The notes: generated from the sequence alone by a model not told the origin. Shown: positions 5,918 to 12,975, numbered from the stretch's first letter. The stretch: 13,211 nucleotides of DNA from Pirellulales bacterium (GCA_022844585.1 JALHLM010000117.1:1-13211), one strand, 5' to 3'. Numbers and translations are program-made.

Positions 5918-8056
5918 CTACCCGTAAAACGCCTTTCCTTCTTTCGCCATCCGTTCCAGCATCGGCGTGGGTTTCATGCGTTCGCCGAGGTGCTGGTAGG
6001 GCTTCAGTTGTTCGATGATTTTGGCGGCGCCGAGGGTGTCCGCCCAGAAGAGGAGGCCTCCTTTGAACGGCGGAAAGCCAATGCCAAAGATCAGGCCGAG
6101 ATCGACGTCGCGCGGGTCGCGGACAATCTTCTCGTCGAGAATCCGCGTCGCTTCCAACACCATCGGCAGGAACAGCCGCTCGCTGATTTCCTTGCCGGGA
6201 ATTTTGCGCGTTTCGCGCATCAGCGGGGCGATCAATTGATCGAGCGCCGGATCCGGGGACGGTTTCCCTTTCTTGCCCGTGTAGAGCGAGAACCCCACGC
6301 CCGATTTTTCGCCCAGCCGCCCGGCTTTGACCATCGCCTCCAGCAGCGGCGATTTGACCACGCGATCGGGAAACGCCTCGTGCATCACGTTGCCCGCATG
6401 GAAAGCAGTGTCCAGCCCGACGACGTCATACAGGCCAATCGGCCCGATCGGCATGCCAAAGGCCTTGGCGGCCTTGTCGATATCCTTGATCGGCGCCCCT
6501 TCGAGCAGCAGCTCCAGCGCCTCGTTCATATACGGTAACAGCAGGCGATTGACCAGGAAGCCGGGCCCGTCGTTGACGACGATCGGCGATTTACCGATGA
6601 ATTTGCAATAACCGACCGCCGTGGCGATCGTCTGGTCGCTGGTCTGCGGCCCGCGGATGACTTCCACGAGCGGCATCTTGCGGACGGGATTGAAGAAGTG
6701 AATGCCCACGAAGCGTTCCGGCTTCTTCACAGCTTCCGCCAGGCGACCGATCGAAATCGCCGACGTGTTGGAGGCCAGAATCGCGTCGTCGCGGAGTTTT
6801 GGTTCCAGGCGACGGAACAACGCCTGCTTGGCGTCCGGTTTCTCGATGATCGCCTCGATCACCAGGTCGCAGGTCGAAAACTCAATATCGTCGACGGCCG
6901 GGTTGATGAGCGGAGCGAATTCCAGGGTCCGCTGGACGTCGGCGCCTTTCGTCAGTTTGTTGAAGGAAACTTCCTCTAACACATTCCGCACGCCGCGCTG
7001 CATCGCCTCGGGCGAGGCGTCGTTGATGACCGTCGCCAGCTTGCGCTTCACGCCGGCCGCGGCGATGCCCGCGCCCATGATTCCGGCGCCGATCACGCCG
7101 ACCGACTTAATCGCCGCGGGCTTGATCGATGCGTCGGTGACGCCGGGATCCTTTTTGTTGCGGTCGGTCAGGAAAAAGACGTTGATCAACGCGCGGCTGA
7201 TCGGCGAACCGAACAACGCCGCCATCCCTTCGGCTTCGGCGACGCAAGCGGCCGTTTCGTCCACAGCGATCGAGCCGAGCATCAATTCCAGCGCCGCCAA
7301 CGGCGCAGGGTATTGTCCCTTGGTCTGCTGTTGGATATAGGCTGAAGCGGTCGCGCCGAGGAACGCCAACTCCGTTTCGCTCATTTCAATCGGCTTGGAC
7401 CAGCGTTCGCGATCGCGGAGGTAATCGCCGGACGCCTTCTCAGCGCGCACCAGCGCGATCGCAGCCGACTGCAACCGCTCCGCCGGCACGACGTCCGTCG
7501 CCAGGCCCATCGCATAGGCGGCGCGCGAATCGATCGATTCGCCGCTGCTAATCATTTCCACCGCGTTGCTCAGGCCCACGATTCGTGGCGTCCGCACCGT
7601 GCCGCCCCAGCCCGGGAAGATGCCGATCTTTACCTCGGGGAAACCGAGTTGCGCTTGCGGGCGATCGGACATGATCCGGCGATCGCACCAGACGGCCAGT
7701 TCCGCCCCGCCGCCGACGCACATCCCGTCAATGGCGGCCACGGTGACAAACGGCGTCTTGGAAAGCCGTCGGAAAAGTTCTTGCCCGCGGCGGCACATCG
7801 CCACGGTATCGGCGGGCTGGATGTCTTTGGCAGCGGCGAATTCCCGCAGGTCGGCGCCGGCGATGAAGATGCCAGGCTTCGCCGAGACGAAGATCAGCCC
7901 CGCCAGGTCGGTGCGCTTTTCCAGCCCGGCCAGGTGACTGTCGAGCTCGTCCAGCACATGGCGGGAAAAAATATTGGCGCTCTTGTCCGGAGCATCGAGC
8001 GTAATCAACGCGATATCCGGTTCCGGAAACGAGACGCGCATCGCCGCGGCAGCCAT
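5918..8056 (-). CDS. fadJ: fatty-acid oxidation complex alpha subunit FadJ/FadB: enoyl-CoA hydratase and 3-hydroxyacyl-CoA dehydrogenase
   Basis: From the ATG at 8054-8056 the protein has 712 residues, close to E. coli FadJ (714). The N-terminal crotonase domain (about 1-190) has the oxyanion segment IAGADL (65-70) and the two catalytic glutamates, E119 in GGGAE and E141 in GFPEVKIG. The dehydrogenase half starts near residue 318 with VGVIGAGIMGAG (NAD-binding glycines 323-328), then VIEAIIEK (399-406), SNTSAISI (429-436), catalytic H453 in GIHFFNPVRKMPLVEVI and DGPGFLVNR (from 496). It hydrates trans-2-enoyl-CoA and oxidises the L-3-hydroxyacyl-CoA with NAD, passing ketoacyl-CoA to FadA, encoded next. 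The frame is open to a TTG at 8155 with ATGs at 8083, 8056 and 8041. I chose 8056 because AAGGA lies 7 nt upstream and it puts the glutamates at almost the E. coli FadB positions (119 and 139). Whether FadB or FadJ is the better name cannot be settled here. Confidence 0.94.
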   Translation of the reverse strand: MAAAAMRVSFPEPDIALITLDAPDKSANIFSRHVLDELDSHLAGLEKRTDLAGLIFVSAKPGIFIAGADLREFAAAKDIQPADTVAMCRRGQELFRRLSKTPFVTVAAIDGMCVGGGAELAVWCDRRIMSDRPQAQLGFPEVKIGIFPGWGGTVRTPRIVGLSNAVEMISSGESIDSRAAYAMGLATDVVPAERLQSAAIALVRAEKASGDYLRDRERWSKPIEMSETELAFLGATASAYIQQQTKGQYPAPLAALELMLGSIAVDETAACVAEAEGMAALFGSPISRALINVFFLTDRNKKDPGVTDASIKPAAIKSVGVIGAGIMGAGIAAAGVKRKLATVINDASPEAMQRGVRNVLEEVSFNKLTKGADVQRTLEFAPLINPAVDDIEFSTCDLVIEAIIEKPDAKQALFRRLEPKLRDDAILASNTSAISIGRLAEAVKKPERFVGIHFFNPVRKMPLVEVIRGPQTSDQTIATAVGYCKFIGKSPIVVNDGPGFLVNRLLLPYMNEALELLLEGAPIKDIDKAAKAFGMPIGPIGLYDVVGLDTAFHAGNVMHEAFPDRVVKSPLLEAMVKAGRLGEKSGVGFSLYTGKKGKPSPDPALDQLIAPLMRETRKIPGKEISERLFLPMVLEATRILDEKIVRDPRDVDLGLIFGIGFPPFKGGLLFWADTLGAAKIIEQLKPYQHLGERMKPTPMLERMAKEGKAFYG

Positions 8057-8063
8057 CGGGCGG

Positions 8064-8068
8064 TCCTT
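8064..8068 (-). promoter_or_regulatory. Shine-Dalgarno site deciding the fadJ start
   Basis: AAGGA on the minus strand lies 7 nt before the ATG at 8056. The competing starts at 8041, 8083 and 8155 lack such a site, so this motif decides the start choice. Confidence 0.65.
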
Positions 8069-8081
8069 CAAGGCAACGTGC

Positions 8082-8111
8082 ATCGCACGGCCCGTCGCGG
8101 GCCGGTGCGAT
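8082..8111. repeat. strong short hairpin in the fadJ leader
   Basis: ATCGCAC-GGCCCG (8082-8094) pairs with CGGGCC-GTGCGAT (8098-8103 and 8105-8111), giving 13 GC-rich base pairs with a 3-nt loop (8095-8097) and one bulged G at 8104. The base of the stem contains the in-frame ATG at 8081-8083, so that codon would be partly paired in RNA. It lies 13 nt upstream of the fadJ Shine-Dalgarno site. Confidence 0.7.
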
Positions 8112-8193
8112 CCACTGGTTCCTGCACTCACCGAGTAGTAAGCTGACCCCGACAACGCGTGGGCGCGGGCCGCGTCAAGCTTGATCCAGCACC

Positions 8194-8202
8194 CTTATAG
8201 CA
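8194..8202 (-). promoter_or_regulatory. candidate extended -10 promoter for the fad cluster
   Basis: On the minus strand this reads TGCTATAAG, which fits an extended -10 (TG, one base, then TATAAT with one mismatch). No good -35 box is seen about 17-19 nt further upstream. Initiation here would give a leader of about 130 nt before the fadJ ATG that includes the 8082-8111 hairpin. This is inferred from one motif only. Confidence 0.35.
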
Positions 8203-8286
8203 TACGACGCAAGATGCCTGCCAGCACTTCGGCGACCAGCGCGAGCGCCGTCAGAATCCCCACGCAAGCCCGTAGCCTCCCCACAC

Positions 8287-8384
8287 TAGCCCGACGCGCC
8301 AGCGAGGGAGAGTTGACGCGGGCTACAATTACGGCCGGAAACTCTCGTGCCCCGTCGCCCCCCGCTCGCTGGCGCTTCGAGCTA
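8287..8384. repeat. imperfect inverted repeat with TAGCCCGA-type word
   Basis: TAGCCCGACGCGCCAGCGAG (8287-8306) matches the reverse complement of CTCGCTGGCGCTTCGAGCTA (8365-8384) at 18 of 20 positions, with a 58-nt spacer. A further pair, TAGCCCG (8287-8293) and CGGGCTA (8318-8324), lies partly within it. I recall similar TAGCCCGA-GCGAGGGA words as dispersed intergenic repeats in planctomycete genomes, but could not check this. Confidence 0.6.
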
Positions 8385-8412
8385 AATGCACCCGCAGAAA
8401 AAACCAAGCGAT

Positions 8413-8503
8413 GGGTGCCACTGGCGGCTTGTCCGCCAGTGCGGAATCGACTCGGCTTGCAGACACTACGCCAGCACTGGCGGACAAGCCGCCAGTGGCA
8501 CCC
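8413..8503. repeat. perfect 30-bp inverted repeat upstream of the ECF operon
   Basis: The left arm (8413-8442, beginning GGGTGCCACTGGCGGCTTG) is the exact reverse complement of the right arm (8474-8503). The spacer is 31 nt. Each arm is itself a palindrome (CACTGGCGG, 5-nt loop, CCGCCAGTG), so RNA could form one long stem or two small ones. For leftward transcription a run of six Ts follows the outer stem after about 10 nt (from gaaaaaacc at 8399-8407), which could make it terminator-like toward fadJ. It ends 28 nt before the S-component start. Confidence 0.92.
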
Positions 8504-8531
8504 CACATCAAACTTTCTGCCGGCGCACTTA

Positions 8532-9287
8532 GTGAGGACATGCCTCGCGCTCGCTCTATTCTTCTGTCTAACCGCGCCGGCATTCGCCGCCGACGAGCCC
8601 CAAAAGCCGGCCACTCCAACCGCCGTGGCCGCGATGGGCGTCGCAGCGGCACTTTCAATCGCGGGCATAATCGCGGCAATCTGCTTTGGCCCCCGCTTGA
8701 CGGCCGCCATCGGCGTGGTCGGAATGACGCGGATCGCACTTCTGAGCGGCGTGCATTTCGCGATTTCGTTTACGTCGCGGATCGCCGACGCCGTGATCAG
8801 CGTGCTGGTCGGGCCGTACTTCATCTTCGTCAGCGGCATCGGCGGCGAAGTCCTCCCCACGCTGATCCAGGCGGTCACCGTGGCGATTATCCCGCGCCCC
8901 GGCACGTTGGCTCTCTCGAATCTCACGGTCGCCATCCTGAACGGCATCTGCGCCGGCGAACTGGGGCCGACCGATATTTGGTTCGCCATCGTCGGAGCAA
9001 CTCTCGGCGAGTTTTGCCTACTGCTGACAGGCGCGACGAAGTGGTCGGGTGATGTGATGCCCTTCGCTCCGCGAGATTGGTCCTGGCCTTTGCGCTGCGC
9101 GCTCGCGCTATCGATCTACAACGGCGCCTCCTGGTTCCTGCTCTACTGCATGTATGAGGTTTTGTCGCGGTTGTACTATCCGCCAAGCTACATCGCCGCT
9201 GTGGCGCTCATCGTCGGCGCGTTGTATGGAGGACTGGGCGCGATCGTCGGCGCGCGCTGGGGCGTGCGGTTGCGGGAGATCTGTTGA
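8532..9287 (+). CDS. ECF transporter S component, YkoE-like (thiamine/HMP family)
   Basis: From the GTG at 8532 the product is 251 residues and very hydrophobic. It starts with a textbook signal peptide or signal anchor (MRTCLALALFFCLTAPAFA, then ADEPQKP), followed by about six membrane stretches: roughly 33-53, 64-83, 88-120, 126-142, 147-168 and 187-211, plus 218-242. The middle resembles Bacillus YkoE: a GP-containing helix, a short loop with PRPGTLALSN (121-130; YkoE has RKPGAALVSE), GELGPTDIW (142-150) and LGEFCLLLTGATKW (158-171). YkoE is the substrate-binding S subunit of a thiamine/HMP ECF transporter, and the next two genes supply matching ATPase and T subunits. The frame is open to 8181, but the upstream part is repeat sequence. 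The GTG start is chosen for the signal sequence; no Shine-Dalgarno site is seen. The cleavable-looking leader is unusual for this family, and the ligand is inferred. Confidence 0.72.
   Translation: MRTCLALALFFCLTAPAFAADEPQKPATPTAVAAMGVAAALSIAGIIAAICFGPRLTAAIGVVGMTRIALLSGVHFAISFTSRIADAVISVLVGPYFIFVSGIGGEVLPTLIQAVTVAIIPRPGTLALSNLTVAILNGICAGELGPTDIWFAIVGATLGEFCLLLTGATKWSGDVMPFAPRDWSWPLRCALALSIYNGASWFLLYCMYEVLSRLYYPPSYIAAVALIVGALYGGLGAIVGARWGVRLREIC
9274..9278 (+). promoter_or_regulatory. Shine-Dalgarno site for the ECF ATPase gene
   Basis: GGGAG lies 8 nt before the ATG at 9287, within the last codons of the S-component gene. It favours that ATG over the TTG at 9284. Confidence 0.6.
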
Positions 9288-10762
9288 TGCCTGCGACGAT
9301 CGAATGCCGAAGGCTACGTTGCTCGTTTCCGACCGGCGACGCTCCAGCCCTGAACGACGTCACGTTTTCGCTGCCACCGGGGAGCGTGACGCTGTTGATT
9401 GGCCAAAGCGGCGCCGGCAAGTCGACGCTGCTTCATGCGCTGGCCGGATTGCTGGCGGACAACGTCCAATCGCTGCGACAGGGCGAAATTGACATCGCCA
9501 GCCATGATCCGCAGCGGCTGCCGGCCGCGCGGCGCGCGGCGCTCGTGGGTCTCGTGCAACAATCGCCGGACACGCAGATTTGCACGACGACCGTGGAATC
9601 CGAAGTCGCCTTCGGGCTGGAAAACCTGGCGATCGAATCCAGCGAAATCGATCGCCGCATCGACGAGGCGCTGCGACTCGTCGGTTTACAGGAACTTCGC
9701 CAGCGTTACGTAACGCAACTTTCCGGCGGCCAGCGGCAACGCCTTGTCCTGGCGGCCGTATTGGCGATGCGCCCCGACATACTGTTGCTCGACGAACCGC
9801 TCAGCCAACTCGATCCCGGCGCCGCGGCGCAGTTTCTGGCGGCGATCGACAACCTGCCCGAAGGCGGCCCCACCATCGTCGTCGCCGAGCACCGCACCGT
9901 GGCCTGGAGGGAACGCGCCGATCAGTTGCTGGTCCTGAAAGAGGGCCGTCTCACCGCGAATCTGCCGCGCGACGACTACGCCGCTTGGGACGCGGAGTTA
10001 TGGCAGTTGCGCGCCCAGGATTCGTCAGTTCGCTCGAAACAGACAGCACCAGGTGCGTCACTCGTCGAGGTCGATCGCTTGACCTTCACATTCGATCGGC
10101 GTCGCTCGGCTGTGTTGAATGATGTTTCGTTCCGAGCGCATGCCGGCGAGCGCATCGCGCTCCTCGGCGCCAACGGCTCCGGTAAGAGTACTTTGCTGGC
10201 TATCCTCGCGGGCCTACATGAACCGCAAAGCGGGACGTTGAAGTTCCTAGGTGCGGCGGCCGTCGGGCTCGTGCGACAGAATCCCGATACGCAATTGTTC
10301 TGTCGAACGGTGCGTGACGAACTGGCCTTCGCGCCACGACATGCCGGTTGTTCGCGCGATGAGATTGGCGAGCGCGTGCGCGATGCGGCCGAGCGCTTCG
10401 AATTGACGCGATTGCTCGCTCGCTCGCCGCTGCTCTTAAGCCAGGGCGAGCGCCTGCGCGTCGCCGTGGCGGCGACGTTTACCATGCGCGCGTCGATCTT
10501 GCTGCTCGACGAACCGACCACCGGGCAGGACCCGCGGCACGAAGCGCAGTTAATGCACACGCTGACAGATGCCGTCGCCACCGGCGGACCTCCCCAGACG
10601 TTGATCTTCAGCACGCACGACCTCCAGGTCGCGAGACTCTACTCCGATCGGGTGATTGTTCTCGACGAAGGACGAATTATCGCTGATAGTGCGCCCGAGC
10701 CAGCCATTGAAGCGTTCGAGGCCTGTTTGCGCGGCATGGTGGCGCGGGAGCGCGGGCCATGA
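9287..10762 (+). CDS. ECF transporter double ATPase (YkoD-like, two fused ABC domains)
   Basis: The 491-residue protein holds two ABC ATPase domains in tandem. Domain 1 has Walker A GQSGAGKST (39-47), Q-loop LVQQSPDTQI (89-98), signature LSGGQ (145-149), Walker B LLLDEP (166-171) and H-loop H202. Domain 2 has Walker A GANGSGKST (294-302), Q-loop RQNPDTQLF (330-338), a degenerate signature LSQGE (384-388), Walker B LLLDEP (405-410) and H-loop H444. The NPDTQ/SPDTQ form of the Q-loop is typical of EcfA-type ATPases. The length and fusion match Bacillus YkoD (about 490 residues), where one chain replaces the EcfA-EcfA' pair. It powers uptake by the neighbouring S and T proteins at the inner membrane. 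Its ATG shares one base with the S-component stop (TGATG at 9285-9289) and its stop overlaps the T gene by 4 nt, which argues for translational coupling. Confidence 0.93.
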   Translation: MPATIECRRLRCSFPTGDAPALNDVTFSLPPGSVTLLIGQSGAGKSTLLHALAGLLADNVQSLRQGEIDIASHDPQRLPAARRAALVGLVQQSPDTQICTTTVESEVAFGLENLAIESSEIDRRIDEALRLVGLQELRQRYVTQLSGGQRQRLVLAAVLAMRPDILLLDEPLSQLDPGAAAQFLAAIDNLPEGGPTIVVAEHRTVAWRERADQLLVLKEGRLTANLPRDDYAAWDAELWQLRAQDSSVRSKQTAPGASLVEVDRLTFTFDRRRSAVLNDVSFRAHAGERIALLGANGSGKSTLLAILAGLHEPQSGTLKFLGAAAVGLVRQNPDTQLFCRTVRDELAFAPRHAGCSRDEIGERVRDAAERFELTRLLARSPLLLSQGERLRVAVAATFTMRASILLLDEPTTGQDPRHEAQLMHTLTDAVATGGPPQTLIFSTHDLQVARLYSDRVIVLDEGRIIADSAPEPAIEAFEACLRGMVARERGP

Positions 10763-11586
10763 ACTGGTCTCACGCCTTGCGCCAGGTCGAACCGCGGCCT
10801 TGGCTGGTGCGGGTCGATCCGCGATTGAAACTCCTGTGGGTCGCGACGATTTCCATCGGCTGCATCTGGTTCGATTCCGTCGCGATGTTGGCCGCCCTGT
10901 GCCTGGTCGCGGCCTGTCCGCTGTTCGCGATTCGCTTTCCGTGGCGGGCCGCGGCGGCCTATGCATTCCTCGTGCTACTGGTGATCTGGAGCACCGTCTC
11001 GTCACAAGGCCTGTTTTATTTCGACACCAGTCGCCCGCCGCTGTTCACGATCGTGCCGGCGTTCACCTGGCTCGGGCGTAACTACTCCGGCCTGCACTTC
11101 TACACGGAAGGCGCACGCTACGGCGCCGGGCAATCGCTTCGATTCGTCGCAAATCTCTTGGCTGGCAGTTCCGTGGCACTGTCCACCAGCCCGGAACGAC
11201 TGATGGCCGCCCTCGTGCGATTGCGCATCCCCACGCCGCTCAGCTACATGGGCACCGCGGCGCTCCGTTCAATTCCCTTGGCCTTGGAGGAATGGGCGGC
11301 ACTGCGACAAGCATATCAACTGCGCACCGGTCGACGCGGTGTAGGGCGTTTTCAGTTACCGAGAATTCGGCTACTGGAAGAACTTAGACTGCTCGAGCCG
11401 CTGTTGGCCAACACACTGCGCCGCGCCTCGGCTTTGGCTTTCGCAGTCCAAGCCCGCGGATTCGATCCCAGGCAGCCGCGCACTCATTTCCCGCCGCTTC
11501 GGATGCGAGCATGGGAAAAGGTTGCGTGCGCGCTATTGGTCGGCCTTTGGATTGCCGCGCTGACATTTTCATTGGCTAAGTCGTAA
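10759..11586 (+). CDS. ECF transporter T component (EcfT/YkoC-like transmembrane protein)
   Basis: The 275-residue membrane protein starts with the EcfT-like segment VDPRLKLLWVATISI (19-33), followed by hydrophobic spans at about 24-57, 64-82, 125-142 and 254-272. The cytoplasmic coupling region has SPERLMAALVRLRIP (144-158) and AVQARGF (229-235), whose ARG motif in EcfT proteins contacts the ATPases. It links ATP hydrolysis to movement of the S component. The ATG overlaps the ATPase stop (ATGA at 10759-10762), so the three genes form one operon in the same S-A-T order as ykoE-ykoD-ykoC. The EcfT assignment is strong. The thiamine/HMP link rests only on resemblance of the S component. Confidence 0.9.
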   Translation: MNWSHALRQVEPRPWLVRVDPRLKLLWVATISIGCIWFDSVAMLAALCLVAACPLFAIRFPWRAAAAYAFLVLLVIWSTVSSQGLFYFDTSRPPLFTIVPAFTWLGRNYSGLHFYTEGARYGAGQSLRFVANLLAGSSVALSTSPERLMAALVRLRIPTPLSYMGTAALRSIPLALEEWAALRQAYQLRTGRRGVGRFQLPRIRLLEELRLLEPLLANTLRRASALAFAVQARGFDPRQPRTHFPPLRMRAWEKVACALLVGLWIAALTFSLAKS

Positions 11587-11602
11587 TCCCGACTTGCCAA
11601 CG

Positions 11603-11642
11603 AAAAATCGCCCCTGGCCGCGAATTTTGCGACCAGGGGCGA
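11603..11642 (-). terminator. intrinsic terminator of the BBP7-like gene, between convergent genes
   Basis: TCGCCCCTGG (11608-11617) and CCAGGGGCGA (11633-11642) form a perfect 10-bp stem, with an inner CGC/GCG pair extending it. On the minus strand the stem is followed by TTTTT (11603-11607), the standard rho-independent arrangement, about 55 nt after the BBP7-like stop. No T-run follows on the plus side, but the same stem may also slow the ECF transcript that ends at 11586. Confidence 0.85.
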
Positions 11643-11697
11643 CGAAGGGGACCAAGCCGATTTCTGTGGGCTGAAAAATCTCTCCCGGATGCTCGTC

Positions 11698-12975
11698 TTA
11701 GAAGGCGTACTGCACGCCGGCAAATCCGCCGTGCAACAACAAATGTCCGTTGCTGTCGATGTCGTTGATCGCCGGGTAGTCCACCAGGAAGGCCGGGATC
11801 TGTTCGTCAGAGAGAGCCAAACCGCTGACCGCCACCAGGCGATAGCCGCCGAACACGCTCCAACGCTGCGTCAACTGCCAATTCACTCCCAGGTCCAATT
11901 CCGCGAGCACCGATACGTCACGCTTGCTCGATTCGAAGGGGAAGTCGTCGACCGGGCCGCCGACCGGCGACGCGACGCCGACCAGGCCGTCTCCGCTGGC
12001 GAGCGAAACGCGCTGCTGGATGTCGTTCCCATAGAGGCCGAACTTGGGCGTCGCGAAGAAGCTCAGGTCCTGCGTCAGGTAGTAGTTCAACCGCGTGCCG
12101 ATCTGGAAGCCGACCAGGTTGTTCTCGTCGCGAATTCCCAGGTGAGCCTCGTCCGCCCCGCCGTTGGCGCCGAAGGTGCTTCCGGCAATCACCGAGCTGA
12201 ACACCAGGTTCTCATCGAAGCGGAAGTAACGCACGCCCAACAACAACTGAGCGCTGAACGCGCGATTGTACGCGGCCGGCAACAGGTCGTAGAAATAGTT
12301 GATTTCGACGTTATAGATCTCATCGTGCCGCGTGATGCGGTGCGTCTGCGCGTCATCGAAGTAGAACGTCGCCGGGTTCGGTCCGATCGCTACGTCTCCC
12401 AGGTTGATCGGCGTCGCCAACGTGTTGGCGGCGGTGCGGCCGACCTCGTTCTCGCCTTCGAGCGGATCAAGCATCCAGAAACTTCCTTCGATCGCATGCT
12501 GAGAGCAGCAGCCGAAGCGATGTCCGATGGTCGCGAAGAACCCGCCGTTCCAATCGGTGTCCGGCGAATGCATCATCTGGTTGAACGGCACGTTGTTTTC
12601 GTACGTCGTCCAGAAGTCGTTCGAGCCGTCACGATTCATGTACAGTCCGCCAGCGGCGACGTACCACCGTGGCGTGCAAGGCGTGCAGCAATCGCCGCAG
12701 CCACTGTAGTCGTCGTTGCTCAGGGCTTCCTCATAGGCGCCGCCGCTGACGCTCGGCGCTTCCGGAATCGGCGGGACCATATCGGCCGGGCTCGGTTCCT
12801 CGATTTGGGCGCTCGTGGGATACGCCTGACCGCGCCACGGATTTACGTAGCTCGGCGAAGATTCAGGCACGGCCAACAGGCCCGGTGATCCATAGCCACG
12901 ACCTTGTTGCGCGAACGCCGCGCTGGTCAGGCTCAACAGGCCGCCAACGGCCAATACACAGCTGCGAAATCTCAT
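11698..12975 (-). CDS. BBP7-like (DUF1551) outer-membrane beta-barrel protein
   Basis: From the ATG at 12973-12975 the product is 425 residues. Residues 1-22 form a clear Sec signal peptide ending in SAAFA, followed by QQG. A Pro/Ser-rich linker and a Cys-rich knot (GCGDCCTPCTPRWYVA) come next, a pattern common in planctomycete surface proteins. The rest alternates short amphipathic strands (FWTTYENN, GGFFATIGHRFG, AQLLLGVRYFRF, FQIGTRLNYYL, SVFGGYRLVA) and ends in Phe (GVQYAF), as expected for a BAM-assembled barrel. The C-terminal stretch SGLALSDEQIP and LLLHGGFAGVQ resembles the BBP7/DUF1551 family. Function beyond an outer-membrane protein is unknown. The start is preferred over the in-frame one at 13014 because AAAGGAG precedes it and the signal peptide begins there. 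It is monocistronic by context: its own terminator lies downstream and a long leader upstream. Confidence 0.85.
   Translation of the reverse strand: MRFRSCVLAVGGLLSLTSAAFAQQGRGYGSPGLLAVPESSPSYVNPWRGQAYPTSAQIEEPSPADMVPPIPEAPSVSGGAYEEALSNDDYSGCGDCCTPCTPRWYVAAGGLYMNRDGSNDFWTTYENNVPFNQMMHSPDTDWNGGFFATIGHRFGCCSQHAIEGSFWMLDPLEGENEVGRTAANTLATPINLGDVAIGPNPATFYFDDAQTHRITRHDEIYNVEINYFYDLLPAAYNRAFSAQLLLGVRYFRFDENLVFSSVIAGSTFGANGGADEAHLGIRDENNLVGFQIGTRLNYYLTQDLSFFATPKFGLYGNDIQQRVSLASGDGLVGVASPVGGPVDDFPFESSKRDVSVLAELDLGVNWQLTQRWSVFGGYRLVAVSGLALSDEQIPAFLVDYPAINDIDSNGHLLLHGGFAGVQYAF

Larger units (their letters stand above)
8057..8531. other. divergent intergenic region between fadJ and the ECF transporter genes
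   Basis: About 475 bases without a supported gene. Most of it can be read in frame with the S-component gene back to 8181, but the translation is Arg/Pro-rich with no family resemblance and crosses two inverted repeats. Reading away from fadJ it holds a hairpin (8082-8111), a candidate extended -10 promoter for fadJ (8194-8202), an imperfect inverted repeat (8287-8384) and a perfect 30-bp inverted repeat (8413-8503). I found no TPP-riboswitch core despite the thiamine/HMP-type transporter downstream. Confidence 0.65.

Noticed and set aside
8057..8155. N-terminal extension of fadJ to the TTG at 8155
   Set aside because: No Shine-Dalgarno site, includes a hairpin, and would shift the catalytic glutamates 33 positions from the family norm.
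8181..8531. N-terminal extension of the S-component gene
   Set aside because: The frame is open, but it crosses two inverted repeats and reads as Arg/Pro-rich filler before an ideal signal peptide at the GTG 8532.
8160..8531. TPP riboswitch upstream of the YkoE-like gene
   Set aside because: No CTGAGA element and no conserved pyrophosphate-sensor helix sequence could be found on the plus strand.
11689..12888. Long open frame on the plus strand, antisense to the BBP7-like gene
   Set aside because: Val/Arg/Asp-rich composition without domains; the minus strand has a signal peptide, Shine-Dalgarno site, terminator and beta-barrel pattern.
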